Numbered from the stretch's first letter, positions 53,994 to 64,000 are shown. The stretch: 64,000 bases of DNA from Sabellastarte sp. h YS-2021 (GCA_964017235.1 OZ024931.1:122895530-122959529), one strand, 5' to 3'. Made by a program: numbers and translations. Notes: generated from the sequence alone by a model not told the origin.

Positions 53994-54494
53994 ATGTCAG
54001 TCACTTGTACTTTAGTCAAGATAGTGTACACAGTGTTTTTTAGACTCTGTCGTAAAGAAGATGTTTTTAACATTTTTCAAAATTTAAAAGTGCATTTGAC
54101 AGGGGACTATGTAGCTTTAAAGTTAACTAAAGGAAAATTGAGTCAGTTAAAAGTATTTGTCAAAGATATGTCTATTGAGGAGTCTTTTGGGTTTAAGAGT
54201 TTTCAAGTGTCTTCATCAGACTTATTAGACCAAGGATACAGAGGGTACTTAGAAGTAGAACGTCGAGGGATTTTTCTCACTTCACAGTATCTGGACATTG
54301 AAAGTAGTTTAAAAGAATTGCAATAGTTCTTAAATGAAAACAAAGTAGATTTGATGGAATTTCAAGACACGATTCATGTGTGTGGTTATCCTGGTCAAGC
54401 TAAAGCCATAGAGATCAAGGGATGTTCAACAGCTATGAAGAAATATTATTTTGCTCCAATGAAGAAAAGTATGGTGACACAAGTGATTAAATAA
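53994..54494 (+). pseudogene. Array member interrupted by an in-frame TAG
   Basis: From ATG 53994 the frame reads 110 aa (EDVFNIFQNLKVHLTGDYVA, GYRGYLEVERRGIFLTSQYL with a PC4-like 'strand, G-I-F-L-T' order) to TAG 54324-54326. It then continues open for 55 codons (FQDTIHVCGYPGQAKAIEIK) to TAA 54492-54494. This is either decay by CAG-to-TAG change or readthrough. Confidence 0.5.
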
Positions 54495-54576
54495 GACAAT
54501 CTTCCTACAAGTAAAAGTTTAGGATTTGGAGCACAATGTCTGGGTAAATGGAGCAGAAGAAAGAAGTGAAATACTA

Positions 54577-55122
54577 ATGCCCTTTTATTTAGGTGCTCAT
54601 TGTGAAGATCTTGTCAAATCCAGTCGTCAATTGATAAAAGCCAAACAAGTGATTTTTATTTTTGTGCAGCAACTTTCAGGTTATTTTCCTATGACATTGT
54701 GTGACATTGGAAAAAGAAACACCTGTGGGGAAAAACCATTACACCCATTAGCCTGGCAGAAAGTCTTTCATTCTGAAGATGTGGCTAGTTTTTTAAATAA
54801 AATAGTGGATTCTCTTCCCGAAAGAAGTTTGAGAATGATGGTGATGAATTCAGCATCTCCAAAGACTTTGTTTGAAGAACTGGATGAAATCTTAACAGAT
54901 GTACAAATGCAAGACAATGAAGCAGAGAATCTATTAGAGTCATTATTAGCCATGACTGAGGGATCAGAAGGACTTGACAAAGAATTCTCTGCACTCCCTG
55001 GAGTTGAGAATGTTTTAGCAGCTATGAGCAGTTTCCAAATGATGTGCACTGTGTGTTACCAATTATCAAATGAAGGATGTCATTGCCATGAAATGAGGTG
55101 TGAACGATGTTTTGGTTTGTAA
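54577..55122 (+). CDS. PC4-like and zinc-knuckle protein, 181 aa
   Basis: First ATG in the frame at 54577. Residues about 1-65 hold strand-like segments (AKQVIFIFVQQLSGYFPMTL) and HPLAWQKVF, a faint PC4-like order. The middle is acidic and helical (ELDEILTDVQMQDNEAENLL). The end is a cysteine cluster C157-x2-C160-x7-C168-x-C170-x4-C175-x2-C178, probably zinc-binding. The stop is followed at once by AAAAG|GTAAGA, a good 5' splice site, with an acceptor TGATTTCCAG at 55591-55600, so it may share a spliced transcript with the 55632 ORF. Function unknown. Confidence 0.55.
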   Translation: MPFYLGAHCEDLVKSSRQLIKAKQVIFIFVQQLSGYFPMTLCDIGKRNTCGEKPLHPLAWQKVFHSEDVASFLNKIVDSLPERSLRMMVMNSASPKTLFEELDEILTDVQMQDNEAENLLESLLAMTEGSEGLDKEFSALPGVENVLAAMSSFQMMCTVCYQLSNEGCHCHEMRCERCFGL

Positions 55123-55125
55123 AAG

Positions 55126-55600
55126 GTAAGAAAATGATTTTTAAAAACCCGCTAAAATACATATGAAAAATATTTTCTACACATTGTAAAATTATAAATC
55201 ATGAAAAAATGATAAGCAAAACAACGTTTATTTAAAAAGTGTTGTGACGTCATAAACCACAAAAATAAAAATTGTAACGTTGCAAATGGTATGACGTTTA
55301 TTGTAACATTGTCTTTAGAGATGCATTATTTTATTATTATTATTATTAATTATTTTATTTTATTTATATGTTTTAAATTTTAACGCATAAATGTTTTTTA
55401 GGAAAGTTTCAGTCAGGCAATGTTTAAAACAAACTAAACGTATAAGTTATAGTTTAAATATGTTTTTTATAAAAGATAAAAGGTTTTTTTAATTTTTTGT
55501 TTCTTGTTTGAAACTAAGGTTTTGTTTATATAGATATATCGTCTTGACGATGTAATTTACGTCAAGTTAAAATATTCTTTGTATGTCATTTGATTTCCAG
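55126..55600 (+). other. Candidate intron between the 54577 and 55632 ORFs
   Basis: GTAAGA after the stop of the first ORF and TTTGATTTCCAG before the second ORF. The stretch between is AT-rich with (TTATTA) runs and no ORF. Confidence 0.4.
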
Positions 55601-55631
55601 CAGTCAAAGTGGGGGGACGTGTTCAATCATC

Positions 55632-56117
55632 ATGTCAAGCCTCAAATGTGAAAAATGTCTTCATCCAGTGAAAAAAAATCTCAGAACTGTTACTGGTGTT
55701 TCTGTGCCCTTCTGTTACTGGTGTTTGAAGTTTTTAAATAAAGAAGATCCCGAAGGACTTGTAATGCATGTATTTCACTGTAGAAATCACCCATTGAAAC
55801 GCAGTCAAAACAAAATGAGTGCTTTAGAATGGGGACAAATGAGGTGCTACTGCTCCGTTTATCAGAAGCTGCAAGATTATCTGGATGGGAAGATTCCTTA
55901 TCCATTTTTTGGGTGTGATGCCGCAGTTCAAACAGAGGAAGAATCTTTTGCGGAGAATGTCAAAGCTCCCGAACCTATACTGATTCATCCAATTGTCGGT
56001 GAAGAAGAACTTTCCACTTTAAAAATGAAATTTGAAGACGGGGAATTTAAAGTCAAAGTAGGGAAGAACAGCAAATGCACCACATGTTTCAATGGTTTTG
56101 AATGTGAACTGTATTAG
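55632..56117 (+). CDS. Cysteine-rich protein, 161 aa, unknown
   Basis: ATG 55632 is the first in-frame start. A C6-x2-C9-x18-C28-x2-C31 set is followed by VFHCRNH and RCYC, suggesting one or two zinc sites in the first 80 residues. The C-terminal half is acidic with beta-like segments (LKMKFEDGEFKVKVGK) and a final CTTC...CELY. No family recognised. It follows a candidate intron and is followed directly by the kappaB-like array. Confidence 0.55.
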   Translation: MSSLKCEKCLHPVKKNLRTVTGVSVPFCYWCLKFLNKEDPEGLVMHVFHCRNHPLKRSQNKMSALEWGQMRCYCSVYQKLQDYLDGKIPYPFFGCDAAVQTEEESFAENVKAPEPILIHPIVGEEELSTLKMKFEDGEFKVKVGKNSKCTTCFNGFECELY

Positions 56118-56134
56118 TCAAAGAAGCTTTCCAA

Positions 56135-56181
56135 GGGACTTTCCAAGGGGACTTTCCAAGGGACTTTTCAAGGGACTTTCC
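56135..56181. promoter_or_regulatory. Tandem kappaB-like array (GGGACTTTCC)
   Basis: GGGACTTTCC at 56135-56144, 56148-56157 and 56172-56181, with GGGACTTTTC at 56160-56169, spaced 12-13 bp. The first three match the NF-kB/Rel consensus GGGRNNYYCC perfectly. It could also be a simple tandem repeat without function. Confidence 0.5.
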
Positions 56182-58001
56182 GATGAACTTTTATCTATGC
56201 GTCTGAAAACAATATCGAGGATTCAGAGTGTTGTGTTTCTTATAAAAAGACTTTTCCTACTTTGGAAAATACAAGGGTATGAGAATTATCTATTTTCCCT
56301 TCTTGTCTTTTAAAGATGTTGAGATATTTGTTCAAACTTGCGTCGTTTGCTTTTAAAAGGCACTTTGTACAGTCTCAGCAGGCAAAAAAAAAGTTAACAT
56401 TAAAACCGTCCAAAAAATAATAATATATATAAATAATGCATAATTTTTACACCATAATGTAAATTATGGGTACAAAAGTTTGAATATTTAGAAGTAATTA
56501 AATCGTTTTCTTTATTCAAGCTTTATTTCGCTGTAACTTTTGGAATGTTAATGACGTTCTGATCTCAAAGCGCGTGATTCATTTTAAATGTCTTATGACA
56601 AGACTTTTTTTTGCCTGTGGGGAATTATTTGTAGTTTACTAAAGGTTTTAAAATGTCTTTTCAAATCTATGTTCTGTGGTGGGAATAAGGTAATATTTTC
56701 AAGCTTGAAAAAATTACCTTATCCGTTTATACCTTTCTAAAAGGGGAATAATTCTTGTACAACGTTTTTACGTCTCTATGACGTTTTAAACTTTTCTAAT
56801 ATGTAAATGCACATAAAGTGTCACTGGTGTTGCACGTCTCCAAAAAAAAAGACGTGACTTTTAAAAAGAGTTTTTTTTCAAGGGTGAAATATGTAATGAT
56901 TTTCGCGTCTCCAAAAGACGTGTCTTTTAAAAAAAGTTTTTCAAGGTTGAAATCTGTAGTAAAACTCCAGTGATGGTTGTATAAATTTAACTTTAACTTC
57001 ATTAGCTAAAAAAACTCTGATAGAAGGTTACCACAGTTCCATTTTCTTGCAACTTTAGTGATAAATATTCTTCTTAAAGCACTGTTCCCAGTCGGTCATT
57101 ATTTGTAAATTGTCTTTTCCCATAAATTCTTTTGAGTTAATTTATCCAACTTAAAATGACTTTTGCTCTGTGTTTTGCAACTTTAGCGATAAATATTCTT
57201 CTTAAAGCATTGTTCCAAGTCGGATATTATTTGTGAATTGTCTTTTCCCATATTTGAGTTAATTTATCCGTCTTAAAGTGACTTTTGCTCTGTGTTTTGC
57301 ATTTCACGTGTAAAATCCGTAAAGGTGATCATTGTTGATGCATTTTTTAAAAAAAAGTTTTTCAACGCTTTTCAAATGTAAAATTTATTTTAAGACTTTC
57401 TTAAGTGTGAAAACTGTAAAAGAACGTCACATCCCCCCTCTTTGAAAACTTTTTAACGGAATATTCATAAGATAACCTATTTTTAAATCTAAAATAATAT
57501 AAAAAATATTTACTCTAAAAAGTGGGGTTAGATTTTATTTCAAATTTTATCTTTATGCGTTTTAAAATTTTTTTAAAGATTTATTGATAAAAAAGTTTCA
57601 AATATATCATTTCATTTTTAATGCGTGAAGATGTGATTATAACCACGTCATTTTTCTGTGATTATCAAATTTTAATGCGTGAAGATGTAAATATAACCAC
57701 ATCATTTTTCTGTGATTATCAAATTTTAATGGAAGATGTAAATATAACTACGTCATTTTTCTGTGATTATCAAATTAATTAAGACTGTTTTTTGTTAGTA
57801 TTTTAAAGTTTAAAAATTTCTGTTAACATTTTTAAAAAGGGTTGTTAAAAAATTTTATGAAATATTTATTGTAAATTTTCTGTGATGACTTAATTTGTTT
57901 AAAAAAAATTTATCGTTAAAATGTATTTGAATAAAACAAGTGGATTTAATCTTGATTTTTTTTATGGTAAGGAATGAAAATTCCTTTTGATGGTTTATAT
58001 T
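56182..58001. other. AT-rich non-coding region with short tandem repeats
   Basis: No ORF supportable. It holds two copies of a GTCTCCAAAA/GACGTG-T-CTTTTAAAAA unit (56830-56960), two copies of an about 127-bp unit with GATAAATATTCTTCTTAAAG (57058-57300) and three copies of GAAGATGTAAATATAACCAC with CATTTTTCTGTGATTATCAA (57625-57775). Confidence 0.6.
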
Positions 58002-58448
58002 TTAAAAGTACTTTGATGAAGAGCCGTCCTGCAAATGTTGATAAGGGATCAGCATTCGATTTCTTTTCAAAACCACCCTTGCAAGGTATTCCAAGGAAAG
58101 GACACGATTGTACACTGCCCTTTTCAATTTCAACCTTGTCACTGTGCTGCCTGCCCAGTCGTATAAATAATTTTCGTGGTAAAAATCCAGCAGTTCTTCC
58201 TTGGAATTAAAGCAGGTCAGATTCAACTCTAATCTGTACTGCCCCAGGGTTTCTCTCACTATTTTCCTGGTAAACAATTTATCGGGGCCCATTTTTACCA
58301 CCAAACTTATTTCCTGGTTGACCGAATCAAACAGCACAATAAACGAAAGTGGCTCCGACAAGAAATCAAAGCAATCTTTCAAATCTTTGACATGAACTAT
58401 GCAGCTCGACATCTTGAAAAGATTTGAATAAACGCCTAACATCATCAT
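58002..58448 (-). CDS. Opposite-strand unknown protein, 148 aa
   Basis: Three consecutive ATGs begin at 58448. The protein has beta/helix character (SCIVHVKDLKDCFDFLSEP, SFIVLFDSVNQEISLVVKM) and a basic end with LARVVLKRNRML. It is the only minus-strand ORF in this element and lies next to the right TIR, so it points inward from that end. No family recognised; no intron seen. Confidence 0.55.
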   Translation of the reverse strand: MMMLGVYSNLFKMSSCIVHVKDLKDCFDFLSEPLSFIVLFDSVNQEISLVVKMGPDKLFTRKIVRETLGQYRLELNLTCFNSKEELLDFYHENYLYDWAGSTVTRLKLKRAVYNRVLSLEYLARVVLKRNRMLIPYQHLQDGSSSKYF

Positions 58449-58775
58449 GACGCAAAAAATTTCAGTGACGTTGAGATGTAAACTTCGTCACAATGAGCTT
58501 AAAATTTGAATGAGGTCATAAAAAATCAAGTTTCTTTTAACGATTTTATTTTTTACAAATAATAAACTTATATACCTTATAACTACTTATACAAAAATAA
58601 AAACAGATCTATATACCATTATGAAAATAGACATTTTACTGAAAAAGCTTTGCTTTGACTATAATAAGTTTATCTTAAATACAATTACGAAAAACATTTT
58701 ACTATGAAAACTTTTACCATTTATACAATTTTGAAAACAGCACCACTACCTCATTTTCATAAATGGTGTTGAAAT

Positions 58776-58945
58776 TTAGTGGTGGTGGTGGTGATGGTAG
58801 TGATGGTGGTGGAATATGGTGGTGGTGGTGGAATATGGTGGTGGTGGTGGTGGTGGTGGTGGTGGAGGAGGTGGTGGTGGTGGTGGTGGAATGTGGTGGT
58901 GGAATGTGGTGGAGGTGGTGGTGGTGGTGGTGGTAGTGGAGGGGG
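58776..58945. repeat. (TGG)n microsatellite
   Basis: Long GTGGTGGTGG runs broken by GGAATATGG. Poly-His/poly-Pro open frames through it are artefacts. Confidence 0.92.
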
Positions 58946-59166
58946 AGGATAGAAAATGAGGGTCAAGGGTAATATTAGGAGGAGGAGGAAAGAGGTGGAA
59001 GAGGAGGAAAGAGGAGGAGGAGAAGGGGGAGGAGGAGGAAGAAAGAGGAGGAGGAGGAGAACAAAATAAAGATATCAACAAAATGTATTTTATTTACAAT
59101 AATATTCAACAACATATGAATAATAAAAGAAATTACAAGTTTATGTACAACCATATACATTTTATT

Positions 59167-60266
59167 TTTAAAAAAATAATTTTTTCATTATGACAGATAC
59201 ATATGGAAAACTATATATTGCTGGAAAGTGTACTTTACAACGCTTCTTTTGGTCTTGATTTCATTAAAATCCATCCATAAATAAGGAAGTTATGACTAAA
59301 AATATAAAAATTACACATATATATACTGTACCAAACTATAATCAAAAATATGCGCATGCGCGACCTAATAAACAATCACCATCACTCCATTAACCAATCA
59401 GATGACTGCATCCTGGTTGATGTGATGTCAGCAACCAATCAGATTGCAGCATTTAGTCATCAACCAATCACATTGCAGTATGTAGTCACGTGATATGATG
59501 TCATCAACCAGATTTTAGACATAAAAACACTATTCTTACTATAAGTTCACCCTGATGTAACTTGCTATCTGGCATCATTATAATAATAATAATTATTATT
59601 ATTCCTGGATACCATATCTAACCCCCATTGTTATTGTTTACCACGTGTCAATCACTCTGACATCAGTGGGGTCATGTGACATCATCAACCAATCAAATTG
59701 CAGCATTTGGTCACGTGACGTCATCTACCAATCAGATTGCTACACACCACTGTGCATACGCAAATAAATATTTAGGGGAAAAAATCTAGCATGCGCATGT
59801 ACACTCTAAATTTTATCACACGCATGTGCACCTTAGCTAATAGCTAGCTAGGGATATATATAGGGATATATATTACTAGCTAACTAATAGCTAGCTAGGG
59901 ATATATATAGGGATATATATTACTAGCTAGCTAATAGCTAACTAGGGATATATATAGAGATATATATTACTAGCTAGCCAATCACCATGATGACGTCACC
60001 TATGTCTCGACCAATCAGATCGCTGCATGATGATGTCACTTCCGTCACCATGGTGATCATAATGACGTCACTTCACTAATCACGATGATGTCACTTCCAT
60101 TACCATGGTAATCCTGATGACGTCAGTTCCGGTGCCATGGTAAACATGATGATGTCACTTCCGTTGCCATGGTCACCATGATGATGTCACCTATGTCTCG
60201 TGACCCCTCTCGACCAATCAGATCGCTCAAAAATGTGGTGGAATATAAGTTTGTCGTCCTACTACT
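59167..60266. repeat. Right TIR of the 11.3-kb element
   Basis: Inverse of 48950-50245 with scattered substitutions and one long deletion. It ends GTCGTCCTACTACT. Confidence 0.9.
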
Positions 60267-60272
60267 CACGGT
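60267..60272. repeat. Target-site duplication of the 11.3-kb element, right
   Basis: CACGGT, identical to 48944-48949. Confidence 0.9.
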
Positions 60273-60950
60273 CTGTTTCTCAAAAGGTCTCAGACTCTGC
60301 CCAGTCTCATGACTGACCTACTGGCTCAAATCTGAGTTTTTGCTCTCAGTCAACTGAGACTGGTTTGTGCCAAAAGCATCAATTAATTATACATAATTTA
60401 AATTTCCTCACATAAGCTTGTTTTAACACATTTAATTTTGAAAATAGCATAGTTTATAAATATAAAATTAATCATGAATAAGTGATACAAATATTATTTC
60501 AATAGACTGTATTGTGAAAAAAAAGCTCAGGAGTTGAGGCTGAGAAAAGATTTAAGCCTTATTTGAGATTTGTCACATGAGAATGCCTGAAAAGTATATC
60601 AACTTTGCTCAGTTTCAATGTGATAACAGTATACTATGTGGTTTATTCAGGTTACAAATTAAAAGATTGAGATTCTGTATGGTTCTTACTAATTTAAATG
60701 CCATCAACAAGAATTGAGCCTCCTGGCTCAAAACTTATTTAGCCACATGCCTTGGTACACTTGAAATTGAGCCCATCACTCAGCCAAGAATGAAACTGAG
60801 TCTATTTATGAAATTCCTTGAGTCTGAATCTGTGGACTCAAAGAGTAGTGACAAATATTTGAGCCTAAAGGTTCACACAGCCCTTCATGAATTTGCCTCT
60901 AAGAAGCGAGATACCACATTTTATCTTGTACATATGCAATTTAGAGAGAT
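60273..60950. other. Host flank, nothing recognised
   Basis: No gene supported. Several GAGCC/ACTCAAA words suggest a diverged repeat. Confidence 0.4.
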
Positions 60951-62815
60951 TTAATATTCTAATTCTAACTGGACTTTTATAGCGCTTAATTTTCCCATAG
61001 AAGAGGCATCTAAGGAGCAACAAAACCAAAAAAGCAGTAGACCAAATTTCAATATCCAGAGACAGAAGAGGGGTCAAGCACCACAGAGAACACCAGGGGA
61101 TTATCTAGGCTAAGGCGGATATGCTTTGGTGTACAGGTAGGTTTTAAGCTGCTTTATGAAAGAGGTCAAGGATGGGGAGGCATGAATCTCATCTGGAAGA
61201 GCATTCCAAGCAGCTGGAGCATCAAAAGCAAAACTATTACCAAACTGCTTGACAGATTTATGAATAGAAGGGTAGAACTTTGGAATGACAAGGAAATTGC
61301 CACCACTTTGACTGAGCCTGATGCTATAAGATCTGCTGTAGGAAGAAAGATATGGAGCAAAATACCTAGGAAAACCTGTGTGAAAAAACATGTAAGCAAG
61401 TGTGGCTGTGTTAAACACCATGTGCTGCTCAACAGGAAGTCAATGTAATTACTTAAGCACAGGCGTTATACTGGTGTATCGACTGGTGTTAGATAAAATT
61501 CTAATTCTTGCTGCACTATTTTGGATGCACTGTAATTTACATAGATTGAACTTGGAGAGGCTCCTGAAAAGTGAGTTGCAGTAATCCAACTGACTACTAA
61601 CAAGAGCATTAGTGACAAGTACAGAGGCATCAAGAGTAAGAAACCGCCTGACATGTCTGAAATCATGGAGTTTCACAAAACAACTTTTGCAGACATACTG
61701 AACATGTTTGGACAAGGAAAAATCTGAATCGAACCACACACCCAAATTCCTGACTGAGTGAACAGGGCTGAGTGGACTGCCCAAGATATCAATTGGAAAA
61801 CAAGCTTTCAACTTGTCCTTTTGTCTCTTCGAACCAAAGATGATTAACTCAGGCTTGTCAGGATTCAATTTGAGCTTGCTAGTAGACATCTACTCTTTAA
61901 CATAATTTAGACACCTGTTCAATTGTTTAAAGGCAACAGATGCATTCTGCTGGGATAAATGCACATAAACTTGGATGTTATCTGCATAAAAATAAAACTT
62001 CATTCCTTTATATTTACTGATAATCAGACTGAGAGGAGTGGTGTACAAATAAGAACAACAAAGGGCCTAGTACAGAACCTTGGGGAAAGCCAAATAGGAG
62101 TTTACAAACATCTGACAAAGTAGAACTAATTGTCATTGACTGATAACGGTCTGTTAGGTAGGAAGTAAACCATTCCACAATGGAGCCACTGATGCTAAAC
62201 CAAATATGGAGGCAACTGAGAAGAGTGGAATGATCTATGGTGTTGAAGGCAGCAGACAAGTCAAGCAATACTAAGGCAGTGGGTTCACCTCTTGACAAAG
62301 ATAAGTGAACTTCATTTTTTATGGAAAGAAGAGCCGTCTCTGTTGAGTGACCTGCTTTGTATGCCGACTGGTACGGGTTGCCTAAGTTACAGACATGGCT
62401 ATGTTCTAAGAGCTGCTTAGCAAACCACACATTCTACTAATTTTGACATGAAACTGAGGGCAGATACAGGGTGATAATTCTTGAGGTCCTCTGAAGGAAG
62501 ATTTGCCTTTTTAATAAGAGTGACTACAGCAGTTTTGAAAGCATTTGGGACACATCCCTCCATGAGTGAGCAATTGACCAGCTTAGTAAGAGATAGTAGC
62601 AATATATCAATGCATTCCTTGATCAGAAATGTCTGCCATGCAAGGGTCTCACAGGCAGGATTTTGTTGGTGAGGTTTTAATTATTTTACCAACTGCATCT
62701 TCAGAAACTTGGCTAAAGACAGTAATTTTTGGAGGATCTGATGGAGGGTGAACCTCATTTTCAGTGCTAGAGGGAATTAAAGTATCTCTCATTTTGGATG
62801 CTCCATATGTAGGAC
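60950..62815 (-). mobile_element. Decayed non-LTR retrotransposon (CR1/L2/Jockey-type RT)
   Basis: Minus-strand RT broken into several frames. LKNYHPVSALSFMSKLVE lies at about 62480-62420. LVLLDLSAAFNTIDHSTLL (motif A) and FGFPQGSVLGPLLF (motif B) are within 62430-62014. FYFYADN (motif C, changed from YADD) is near 62000. The thumb and C-terminal region (LDYCNSLFRSL; WNALPDEIHAS) runs through 61889-61110. Frameshifts and stops show it is dead; the endonuclease part is missing. Confidence 0.85.
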
Positions 62816-63732
62816 TTTGTCATTTGTCAATCTAAATTTGCTCCCTGGTATAGAATTTAAGGCAACTATATTTTAGAAACGAAATCATGCCTGTGTAATG
62901 TTATAAATTTACACTGACAATGACCTGGGCATTTTAATTATAACATGAGAGACTTTACAAAATGCTAACCTGATGAGAAAACATCCTCTAAAGCAATGCC
63001 CAATAATCAAACTAACATCGGAGCAGGAAAGAGAGAATCAGATTGTCTCATGCAAGGGATATATTTTCATTTTTCTGAAATCATATACTATGTCTTGTCA
63101 TCTGAAGATTTGGGTGAGAATATTTTATTTATTAGATACTGTGATGCCAGAGTAGCATCAGCCAGTTTTCTCTGATCCAATTAAGGGAATGCATAGGTTA
63201 TATCCCATACAGTAAGTTTTCTATGCATTATATTTGAAGATAAATGTAAAGGTTGCCTCATTTGATGGTCCATATAATAGGACACATTATCTACATAAGT
63301 GCTCTGCTTTGTTTATGCATGAGGTATAGATAAAATGTGCATGATCCTATAACAGTTTCTATTATATTGCTATTCAATTCATTTTTCCTAGCAGATGTTT
63401 TCATAAAATAAATTTAAACTATTCAGAATTAAAATTAACTATATCTGTATAAATTTGCACTTATATAAACTCAATAAACTAATTTGCAGGTCCATAAAAT
63501 ATTTATTTTTCTCACTAAAACAGGTAAAAAGTTATATTTTGTCTTCTAGATAAATGAACATTGGAAACCCCATTTCCCCCTTTTTAACAATGACACGAGA
63601 AATAAAGACACTTTAACATGACATAGACAAGCACAATGTCATACATAAAACAGAAAGTAAAAAATAGATATGAATGGATAAACAGAAAGTCCTGGGCAAA
63701 GGATTTCTGAGAATGACTTACACTAATAGCCT
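62816..63732. other. AT-rich intergenic, nothing recognised
   Basis: No supportable feature between the two LINE fragments. Confidence 0.4.
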
Positions 63733-63794
63733 TTGGTAAGAGTAAAGCTTATTCCTAATTCTATATGCTATGACATTGTATGCAAAAAATATTT

Positions 63795-64000
63795 CATATT
63801 CCTGTTCATGTCGCAAATTTTCAACCTTGGTCAATGGAAGAGAGCTTATATTTTGCTCCTACTGGGCAGAAATGTGTCCCTCAACCCTGGTCCTCCCACA
63901 TTTAGCGTTCTGAATGCCAGATCTGTAAGGAATAAGGGTCCACTATTTGCCAATATTGTAACTGATTTAGATTTATTTTAGATTTATTTTTGTTCAACGT
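63795..64000 (+). pseudogene. 5' fragment of a LINE ORF2 with 2A-like motif and endonuclease start
   Basis: The frame reads LLLLGRNVSLNPGPP followed by FSVLNARSVRNKGPLFANI and stops at TAG near 63979-63981. LNARSVRNK is the usual beginning of the APE-type endonuclease of CR1/L2-type LINEs, and the NPGP just before it is a 2A-like motif reported for such elements. The frame ends early and the window ends, so it is partial and probably decayed. Confidence 0.65.

Larger units (their letters stand above)
48950..60266. mobile_element. 11.3-kb Polinton-end element without recognisable Polinton core genes
   Basis: Begins AGTAGTATAAGGACAACGAC and ends GTCCTACTACT with a perfect 6-bp duplication CACGGT. 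The AGTAGTATA start and 6-bp duplication match the Polinton at 2477-25798. TIRs are 1.1-1.3 kb and continue into mirrored TCC/GGA-rich tracts. Inside are small ORFs, several with PC4-like signatures and several broken by frameshifts or TAG, two cysteine-rich ORFs and one opposite-strand ORF. No polymerase, integrase, ATPase, protease or capsid motif was seen in any frame. Best reading: non-autonomous Maverick-like element or remnant carrying its own gene set. Confidence 0.8.

Noticed and set aside
58757-59160. Pro/His/Ser-rich open frames
   Set aside because: Products of the (TGG)n and (GGA)n microsatellites.

Overview
The window is animal genomic DNA: AT-rich and intron-bearing, with tRNA- and 5S-derived SINEs, satellites, a Penelope-like retroelement and decayed LINEs. 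A marine invertebrate, perhaps a mollusc or other lophotrochozoan, fits the repeat types, but the species cannot be fixed from the sequence. Host genes are nearly absent. There is one candidate terminal exon on the left (2005-2107) and three exons of a minus-strand membrane-protein gene (36854-30697).

Region 1, 2477-25798, is a complete 23.3-kb Maverick/Polinton. It has a perfect 6-bp target duplication (GCTGGA), AGTAGTATA...TATACTACT termini and about 1.2-1.4-kb terminal inverted repeats (TIRs) made of short sub-repeats. On the plus strand it carries a small unknown ORF and a 1605-aa protein-primed DNA polymerase B with zinc fingers and an OTU-like region. On the minus strand is a compact virion and integration block: packaging ATPase, two small proteins, retroviral-type integrase with chromodomain, penton-like minor capsid protein, a basic protein, double-jelly-roll major capsid protein and an adenovirus-type protease. 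These lie in three TATA-led groups with overlapping ORFs. The right third is an accessory island with spliced genes: two signal-peptide/TM glycoprotein genes with phase-1 introns, a tandem-RING protein, a tandem PC4/SUB1-like protein and a BIR protein. A dispersed repeat family sits in every intron seen, next to both TIRs, and over the end of the polymerase gene.

Region 2, 25805-42956, is host DNA rich in SINEs, 5S-like copies, a MITE and several families of about 145-160-bp tandem repeats. Most of these lie inside a 4.7-kb intron.

Region 3, 42957-46929, is a Penelope-like element: an upstream ORF1 and an RT plus GIY-YIG ORF2 with one in-frame stop. A 126-bp perfect palindrome lies just before ORF1. 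Two small DNA transposons follow, one with a SINE nested inside it.

Region 4, 48950-60266, is the most unusual part: an 11.3-kb element with Polinton-type ends (AGTAGTATA..., 6-bp duplication CACGGT, TIRs of about 1.1-1.3 kb) but no recognisable polymerase, integrase, ATPase or capsid gene. It holds a run of small genes and broken genes, several with a PC4-like signature also seen in the Polinton, and cysteine-rich proteins. It also has repeated promoter modules (GCGCATGCGC plus TATA), RFX/CRE/CCAAT-like arrays in the TIRs and a tandem kappaB-like array. The simplest reading is a non-autonomous relative of Polintons that could use Polinton enzymes in trans. Decayed LINE pieces fill the right edge.
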